DNA of 64,000 nucleotides from Phycisphaerales bacterium (GTDB taxonomy: Bacteria > Planctomycetota > Phycisphaerae > Phycisphaerales > UBA1924): the NCBI GenBank assembly GCA_040217175.1, contig JAVJNT010000002.1, forward strand, positions 558,001-622,000, given 5' to 3'. The position numbers and the translations under genes are program-made. The notes beneath the pieces were generated by a model. The model was not told the DNA's origin, did no database searches, and saw only the letters and a program-made list of their open reading frames with translations. Shown one piece after another: positions 59,207 through 64,000 of the stretch (position 1 is its first letter; the number at the start of each line of letters is the position of its first letter).

Positions 59207-59433
59207 CGGGTCGGGATTAGCGCCGGCCAGGCAAGTACCTCGGCCCCACCGCTGAAGACCCATGCCAGGCCAGCGACGGAGACGGCTACGGCGATGGCGC
59301 AGCCGACGAATTGCCACGTCGCCGGTCGCGAGCCGCGCCCCAGCCCGGGCACGACCACGTGGCGATATGGGCTGATCGTCGACACGCTTGCCTTGGAGCG
59401 TCTCTCCACTGATCGGTTCGTTCGGCGAGCCAT
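59203..59433 (-). CDS. Small single-pass membrane protein
   Basis: A 76-residue protein: basic N-terminus (MARRTNRSVERRSKASVSTI) and one helix at about 42-64 (FVGCAIAVAVSVAGLAWVFS). No family recognised. AAGGAGG lies 7 nt before ATG 59433, a strong ribosome site for a real gene. Confidence 0.6.
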   Translation of the reverse strand: MARRTNRSVERRSKASVSTISPYRHVVVPGLGRGSRPATWQFVGCAIAVAVSVAGLAWVFSGGAEVLAWPALIPTR

Positions 59434-59482
59434 GTTTGGCCTCCTTGTCGATTCGATCGATACCTTCGCGAAGCCGTGGGTA

Positions 59483-59977
59483 TTAGCTCGTGCGGGCCGC
59501 GAAGTTGATGCGTTGCTCGGCGATGTTGGTGAGGGTGCGATCGGCCGCGCCCTCTTCCTCGAGCGTCTTGGTGAGCACCTCGGCGTCGTCGTGGCGGCCC
59601 AGCTTGCTGGCGAAGGCGCGGGCCACGCCGTAGGCGGCCATCTCGTAGTGCTCGACGCGCTGGCAGTTCGCGATGATCGCGGCGTTGCGCACGTCCTCGT
59701 CCTCGGTCTCGGCGAGCGTGTCCTCGCCCTCCTTGATGAGCCCCTCGATGCCCTTGCACTTGTGCCCGCCGGGCTCGTAGTCGAGGTTGACGATGAGATT
59801 GTCGACGCGGGACAGGTGCGCCTCGGTCTCCTTGCGATGGCTCGCGAGCGCCTTCTTGAGCTCGTCGTCGGTCGCGTTCTCGATCATCTTGGGCAGCGCT
59901 TCGAGGATCTGCGTCTCGGCGCTGTGCAGGTCCTTGAGCTCGTGGACGTAGAGTTTTTCGAGGCTGTCGATCTTCAT
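59483..59977 (-). CDS. YciE/YciF-family (DUF892) ferritin-like protein
   Basis: A 164-residue four-helix-bundle protein. MKIDSLEKLYVHELKDLHSA is the characteristic start, and metal-ligand-like Glu/His occur in HELKDLHSAETQ, HRKETEAHLSRVD, GEDTLAETEDEDV and VEHYEMAAYGVARA. The family is stress-related and may bind di-iron. GGAG lies 12 nt before ATG 59977. No stress operon partners next to it. Confidence 0.85.
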   Translation of the reverse strand: MKIDSLEKLYVHELKDLHSAETQILEALPKMIENATDDELKKALASHRKETEAHLSRVDNLIVNLDYEPGGHKCKGIEGLIKEGEDTLAETEDEDVRNAAIIANCQRVEHYEMAAYGVARAFASKLGRHDDAEVLTKTLEEEGAADRTLTNIAEQRINFAARTS

Positions 59978-60207
59978 GGCGGCGTCTCCATCATGGACTG
60001 CATCATGGTTCTGCGATGGAGAACGCTACCGAGCGCGGAGATCGCTCGGCAAGGGCGCGCCCGAACTATGAGCCCGAATTCACTGCCGCCCGCAATGCGC
60101 GGAAACATCGCTGGTGCAATGAGTGCGAATTCACGCGACGCGGCGCACGAGAACGCCCGCGCCCGGAACGAGCCCGGCGCGGGCGGCGTTCAAGTAACGT
60201 GATCGTC

Positions 60208-60678
60208 TCAGGCCGCGTCGCTCTCGGGCGTGGCGGCGGCGAGCGGGCCGCCGGCGCTGCCGTCGTTGCCGAAGTTGGTCACCGACGGCTCGCTCCACTC
60301 GCTGGCTACGCCGTTGCTCAGCGTGGTGCGGACGCGGTAGAGCACCTGCCGCAGGCCGACCGGGACGGCCGGGTCGATGAACTCCTTCTTGCCGATGGTC
60401 GCCAGCGACGTCCACGGGCCGACCTCGCCGGTGAGCAAGACGGCTTGGCGCTGCACGTCGTAGGTCGCGCCGCCGCCGCTGGTGACGGTGAAGGCGACCT
60501 CGATGGTGCCATCGGTCCGCACGCGGGTGCGCACGTCCTCGGGCTGGGCGGCCTCGCTGCGCGGCTCGGGCTGCGCGGGCGGGTGTTGGCCGGTTGAGCC
60601 ACGCGCAAAAACTGCCGGGCACGTCCCCGGCCGCGACCGACCAAAGTCGGCCGACCGAAGGACCGATACCCACGGCAT
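60208..60678 (-). CDS. Fibronectin-III-like short protein or gene remnant, start uncertain
   Basis: The leftward reading ends RTRVRTDGTIEVAFTVTSGG ... SLATIGKKEFIDPAVPVG ... RVRTTLSNGVASEWSEPS. Its strand pattern and closing SEWSEPSVTNFG are like an Fn3 or carbohydrate-binding beta-sandwich of planctomycete surface proteins. The only ATG (60678) would overlap the ATG of the rightward repeat gene by head-to-head CATG, which is improbable. It may be a decayed C-terminal fragment. No signal peptide. Confidence 0.4.
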   Translation of the reverse strand: MPWVSVLRSADFGRSRPGTCPAVFARGSTGQHPPAQPEPRSEAAQPEDVRTRVRTDGTIEVAFTVTSGGGATYDVQRQAVLLTGEVGPWTSLATIGKKEFIDPAVPVGLRQVLYRVRTTLSNGVASEWSEPSVTNFGNDGSAGGPLAAATPESDAA

Positions 60679-63289
60679 GACCGAGAACCAAGCCGATCGC
60701 ATCGCCACCGACACGACCCCCACGAGCGACACCCCCGCCGCCAGCACGACCAGCGAGCCGGCGACGGACACCGGGGCCACCTACACGATCAAGGAAGCGT
60801 GCGCCCTGGTCGGCCTCACGCGCGACGCGTGGACGAGCTGGCAGAAGCGCGGGCTGCTGCCAAGGGGCAGGATCGGCAAGGGCCGCGAGCACGACCGCCG
60901 GGTGCTGGTCTTCACGCAAGACGAGGTCGACGCGGCCCGCGCGGCGGTGGAGCGCAGCGGGCTGGCGACGCCCGAGCACACGATCACGTACGACCAGGTC
61001 GTCGAGATGCTGGGCATCTCCAAGTCGCGGATGTACGAGATGATCAAGAGCGGACGCTTCCCCCCCGGCCGCTGGGCCACGCCCGCCGAGGGCAACGGGC
61101 GAGGCAACCGCCGCAAGATGTTCACGCCCGCCGAGGTCGAAGATGCGCGCGCGGCACTGGACGCGTTCATGAACCAGGGCCCGGAGATCGACGGCCAGCC
61201 GGCCATCACGCTCAAGGACGCCGCCGCGCGCATCGGCCTCAGCCGCGCCCAGTGGTACGCGTGGCAGAAGAAGGGATGGGCGCCCATGGGCACGCCGCAC
61301 ACGTGGCCGGGCTTCATCGGCAAGGAGCAGGTGTACACCACGGCGCAAATCGACGAGTTGGTCGCCGCGATCGAGCGCGGCGAGCACCCGGGCGCCAGCC
61401 AGATCGCCACGCCGCGGCACACGATCACCAAGGAAGAGGCGGCGCGCCTCGCCGGCGTGGGCGTCCACGCGTGGCACGAGCTGAGCCAGCGCGGGCAGCT
61501 GCCCGAGGGACGCTGGACGCCCAACCCCAAGGGCACCGGCAAGGGCGGGCTGCGCAAGCTGTACACGCCCGAGGACGTCGAGGCGCTCAAGCGGGCCATG
61601 GCGCAGCTGGAAGCCGAGCGGCGTCCGACCATCGACGGCGAGCCCGCGCTGACCGCGTCCGAGGCGGCCGAGAAGATCAACATCTCCTATCAGCTCTTCC
61701 GCCTGTGGGACGAGCGGGGCTGGCTGCCCGAGGCCCACCAGGCCCCGCGCGACGCCAGCGGCCAGATGATGTACCTGTACACGCCCGAGCAGATCGACGA
61801 GGTCAAGGCCGCCGTCGACCGCGGCGAGCACCCGGGCGCGCAGGGGCGCGGCACGGCCGAGCACACCGTGACCCGCCACGAGGCCGCCAGGCAACTGGGC
61901 ATCACCGCGGCCAAGTGGTCGCGCTGGGAGAAGGACGGCATCGTGCCCCCCGGCAAGCTGCCGCCGCTCTCGCCGAATCTGGGCCTGGACGGCGGCCGGA
62001 AGCTGTGGACGCCCGAGCAGGTCGAAGATGTTCGTGCGAAGGCGACCGAGATGGGCATCCTCGAGCCCGCGGCCACGCCCGAGCACGTCCTCACACGCCA
62101 GCAGGCCGCCGAGCTCGTTGGCATCTCCGAGGGCACGTGGACCTACTGGTGCCGCCGCGGCGTGATCCCCACCGGCCGCTGGCGTACGAACCCGGAAGGC
62201 TCGGGCCACGGCGGCCTGCGGCGGATGCACTCGATGGAAGAGGTGCGCCAGGCCCGCGCGGCGCTCGACGAGATCGGGTTCGGTCGCGCCCCCAACGCGA
62301 CCGAGGCCCACACGCTGACCCAGCGCGAGGCCGCCCGCTTGCTGGGCGTCGAGGCGACCGCGCTCCAGGGCTGGGAGAAGCGCGGCCTGATGCCCATGGG
62401 CGCCTGGGCCCGAGCCACGAAGGGCCCCGCGCTGCGCAAGATGTACACGCCAGCGCAGGTCGAAGAGGGCCGCGAGAGGCTCAAGAAGCACGGCGTCCGC
62501 TGCTTTGCCAAAGCGACCGATGAGCACACCCACACGAGCAAGCAGGCCGCGCGGTTCATCGGCGTGCCATGGGGCACGTTCCATCACTGGGAGCACCAGG
62601 GCCGCACGCCGATCGGCGCGTGGGGCAGCACCCCAAGCAATCGTGGCCGCTGCAAGATGTACACGCTCGCGGAACTCGAGGCGTTCGCCGAAGAACTGGA
62701 GAAGCTGCACAAGCCGTACGCCGACCCGGATCGCCCGGGCGTGGTCCGAGTGCCGATCCGAAGCTGGAAGAAGCGCATGGAGGCGCTCATCGATGCCGAC
62801 GACCTGCACCTGGTCGAGGGCAAGCACTGGAACTATTCGGAGCGGAGCGACCAGTACGAGACCAGGGGCGTGGTCATCCTGTCGACCACGCGAGGCCGGC
62901 AGACCCCACTCAAGCAGATCATCGCCGGCGTCCGCGGGCATCGGTGGCGCATCCGCCACGCCAACGGCGACTTCCTGGATTGTCGGCGCGAGAACCTCGT
63001 CGTGCTGGACAGCGCCCAGCAGAGCTACGGCAACAAGAAGATCAAGATGCGGGCCGGCTACGAGCCGACGTCGAAGTACAAGGGCGTCTGCTGGGACGAG
63101 GATCGCGGCAAGTGGCTCGCCCAGATCAACAAGGACGGGAAGCATCACCACCTGGGCCGATTCGACGACGAGATCGACGCCGCCGACGCCTACGACAACG
63201 CCGCGCGCGAGCTCTTCGGCGAGCACGCCTACCTGAACTTCGACGGCATCATCGATCGCACCAAGGAAGAGCCAAGGTCCGCGGCGTAG
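60677..63289 (+). CDS. Nine-module MerR-like helix-turn-helix array fused to degenerate HNH and AP2 domains
   Basis: An 870-residue protein with an acidic Thr/Ser/Pro leader (1-34). Nine modules of 63-77 residues occur at about 35-97, 98-173, 174-244, 245-321, 322-392, 393-466, 467-540, 541-612 and 613-686. Each has EAARxxGIsxxxWxxWxKrGxxP, then a variable loop, then LYTPEQVDEVRAA, a MerR/HTH_17-like unit. Modules 2-3 and 4-5 look like a duplicated pair because both first members end in IDG and both second members in GEHPGA. Residues about 690-790 resemble an HNH homing-type fold (RHANGDFLDCRRENL: Asp before His is Arg, DNRR is DCRR), and 799-855 is a complete AP2 domain (YKGVCWDEDRGKWLAQI, then HHLGRFDDEIDAADAYDNAA and FGEHAYLNF). 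Probably a DNA-binding protein, nuclease activity doubtful. Confidence 0.85.
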   Translation: MTENQADRIATDTTPTSDTPAASTTSEPATDTGATYTIKEACALVGLTRDAWTSWQKRGLLPRGRIGKGREHDRRVLVFTQDEVDAARAAVERSGLATPEHTITYDQVVEMLGISKSRMYEMIKSGRFPPGRWATPAEGNGRGNRRKMFTPAEVEDARAALDAFMNQGPEIDGQPAITLKDAAARIGLSRAQWYAWQKKGWAPMGTPHTWPGFIGKEQVYTTAQIDELVAAIERGEHPGASQIATPRHTITKEEAARLAGVGVHAWHELSQRGQLPEGRWTPNPKGTGKGGLRKLYTPEDVEALKRAMAQLEAERRPTIDGEPALTASEAAEKINISYQLFRLWDERGWLPEAHQAPRDASGQMMYLYTPEQIDEVKAAVDRGEHPGAQGRGTAEHTVTRHEAARQLGITAAKWSRWEKDGIVPPGKLPPLSPNLGLDGGRKLWTPEQVEDVRAKATEMGILEPAATPEHVLTRQQAAELVGISEGTWTYWCRRGVIPTGRWRTNPEGSGHGGLRRMHSMEEVRQARAALDEIGFGRAPNATEAHTLTQREAARLLGVEATALQGWEKRGLMPMGAWARATKGPALRKMYTPAQVEEGRERLKKHGVRCFAKATDEHTHTSKQAARFIGVPWGTFHHWEHQGRTPIGAWGSTPSNRGRCKMYTLAELEAFAEELEKLHKPYADPDRPGVVRVPIRSWKKRMEALIDADDLHLVEGKHWNYSERSDQYETRGVVILSTTRGRQTPLKQIIAGVRGHRWRIRHANGDFLDCRRENLVVLDSAQQSYGNKKIKMRAGYEPTSKYKGVCWDEDRGKWLAQINKDGKHHHLGRFDDEIDAADAYDNAARELFGEHAYLNFDGIIDRTKEEPRSAA

Positions 63290-63359
63290 CACGCGGGCAG
63301 CCGCTTCGAGCCTCTCCCTTCGTGCCTCCGTGCCTTGGTGCCTTCGTGCCTTCCCCGCT

Positions 63360-64000
63360 CTACCTCCGCCCGAACATGCGTTCGAGGTCCCGCATCGTCA
63401 ACCGCACCGACGTCGGCCGGCCATGCGGGCAGCTCGCGCTGCGTTCGACCTTCTCGCGGAGTTCGAGCAGGGCGCTCAGCTCCTGGTCGCTCAGCGCGTC
63501 GCCGGCCTTGACGGCGGCCTTGCAGGCCATCATGTCCAGGACTTCTCTGAGCGCATCCTCCTGGTCCTTCGGAAGATCGTCGCGTTCGAGCAGGTCGGCC
63601 ATGAACTCGGCCGGGTCGACGCCGCGGCTAAACAGCAGGCTGGGGAAGGCGTGCACGGCGACGCGCGTGGGGCCGGCGGCGGTGGCATCGATGCCCAGGG
63701 TTTGCAGGATCGGCGCGAGCGCGTCGAGTTTCTCGGGGGCATCGGCGACGCCGACCATCGCGGGCGTGAGCAGGCGCTGGCTCTCGAGGTTGCCGTGGCT
63801 GGTGACCCGGCTGCGCAGGGCCTCGAACATGACGCGCTCGTGCAGGGCGTGCTGGTCGATGATGACCACGCCGTCGTCGTCGTGGGCGACGAGGTAGCTG
63901 TCGCGGAGCTGCAAGGCCCGGCGCATCCACGGACCGTCGGGGGCGCGGTCGATGGGCGCTCGGTCGGTGGAGGAAGCCGCACCGGGGTCCTTTGGTTCGA
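63360..64000 (-). CDS. mutL: DNA mismatch repair protein MutL, C-terminal part (5' end outside window)
   Basis: The C-terminal dimerisation and endonuclease region of MutL, at least 213 residues. The endonuclease motifs are intact: DQHALHERVMFE, the ACKAA motif in MMACKAAVKAG, and SCPHGRPTSVRLT. This is the pattern of MutL proteins that nick DNA (organisms lacking MutH). The gene ends RDLERMFGRR. Its N-terminal ATPase half lies beyond the right edge. Confidence 0.93.
   Translation of the reverse strand, partial: EPKDPGAASSTDRAPIDRAPDGPWMRRALQLRDSYLVAHDDDGVVIIDQHALHERVMFEALRSRVTSHGNLESQRLLTPAMVGVADAPEKLDALAPILQTLGIDATAAGPTRVAVHAFPSLLFSRGVDPAEFMADLLERDDLPKDQEDALREVLDMMACKAAVKAGDALSDQELSALLELREKVERSASCPHGRPTSVRLTMRDLERMFGRR

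Noticed and set aside
60131-63292. A leftward open reading of 1053 codons across the HTH array gene.
   Set aside because: It is the antisense shadow of a GC-rich real gene: low-complexity Leu/Ala/Arg/Gly, no domain, and the rightward reading has nine coherent modules and an AP2 domain.

Overview
This window looks like a chromosomal segment of a GC-rich planctomycete of the class Phycisphaerae (order Phycisphaerales or a close relative). Five secreted proteins end in a tandem calcium-loop tag built on D-x-DGDG-x-LT-x-FDFL-x-FQN and closing with Gly-Cys, the 'GC-type dockerin' tail typical of that group. Other pointers are a lone Hc1-type histone H1 domain, a Lys/Arg/Ala/Thr histone-tail protein, a DUF1559-like prepilin-type protein and a C-x2-C-GYDLxGLP zinc-ribbon membrane protein. 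No rRNA, tRNA, IS element, CRISPR array or prophage was recognised. I ran no database search; family names come from motif recognition.

Layout. 1-5.4 kb is cell-wall and division material: a LysM protein and rsmH leftward, then sppA, ftsW and murG rightward. 5.5-14.6 kb holds a receiver-like protein with a GGDEF diguanylate cyclase, an operon Hc1-fabZ-manA, a phosphotransferase, a class-I amidotransferase, a DUF4340 protein, a TPR-like membrane protein and an MBL hydrolase. 14.7-19.6 kb carries a secreted trypsin-like protease and a secreted alpha/beta hydrolase, both dockerin-tagged, and a SOUL protein. 19.6-24.3 kb has isoprenoid genes (dxs, ispA), ExbB/TolQ, an EVE protein and a Cys-rich membrane protein. 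24.7-29.1 kb has two coiled-coil proteins and a sigma/anti-sigma pair. 29.3-38 kb holds the prepilin-like protein, a secreted cyclophilin, an outer-membrane barrel protein, an Opp-type ATPase, an entericidin-like lipoprotein, two further dockerin proteins and pheA. 38.1-50.9 kb holds rplM-rpsI, a CPBP protease, a UbiA prenyltransferase, a dockerin-tagged adamalysin, a Ycf46-like AAA ATPase, a fused ABC permease, an M16-like protein and dapB. 51-64 kb holds the histone tail, an amidohydrolase, uvrB, nnrD, a transglutaminase, tatD, a YciE/YciF protein, a very unusual 870-residue protein, and the C-terminal part of mutL.

Two signals stand out. The 870-residue protein (60677-63289) has nine tandem MerR-like helix-turn-helix modules followed by a degenerate HNH fold and an AP2 DNA-binding domain; I know of no described family with this architecture. 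Second, fourteen starts, many of them housekeeping genes such as uvrB, tatD and ispA, lack a Shine-Dalgarno sequence but have a TANNNT hexamer 5-7 nt before the start codon, which points to widespread leaderless transcription. The dockerin-tagged secreted genes instead have 5' leaders, four of the five with clear Shine-Dalgarno sequences.

Limits: start sites were chosen by eye from Shine-Dalgarno, leaderless -10 or signal-peptide logic; promoters, operators and terminators are predictions.
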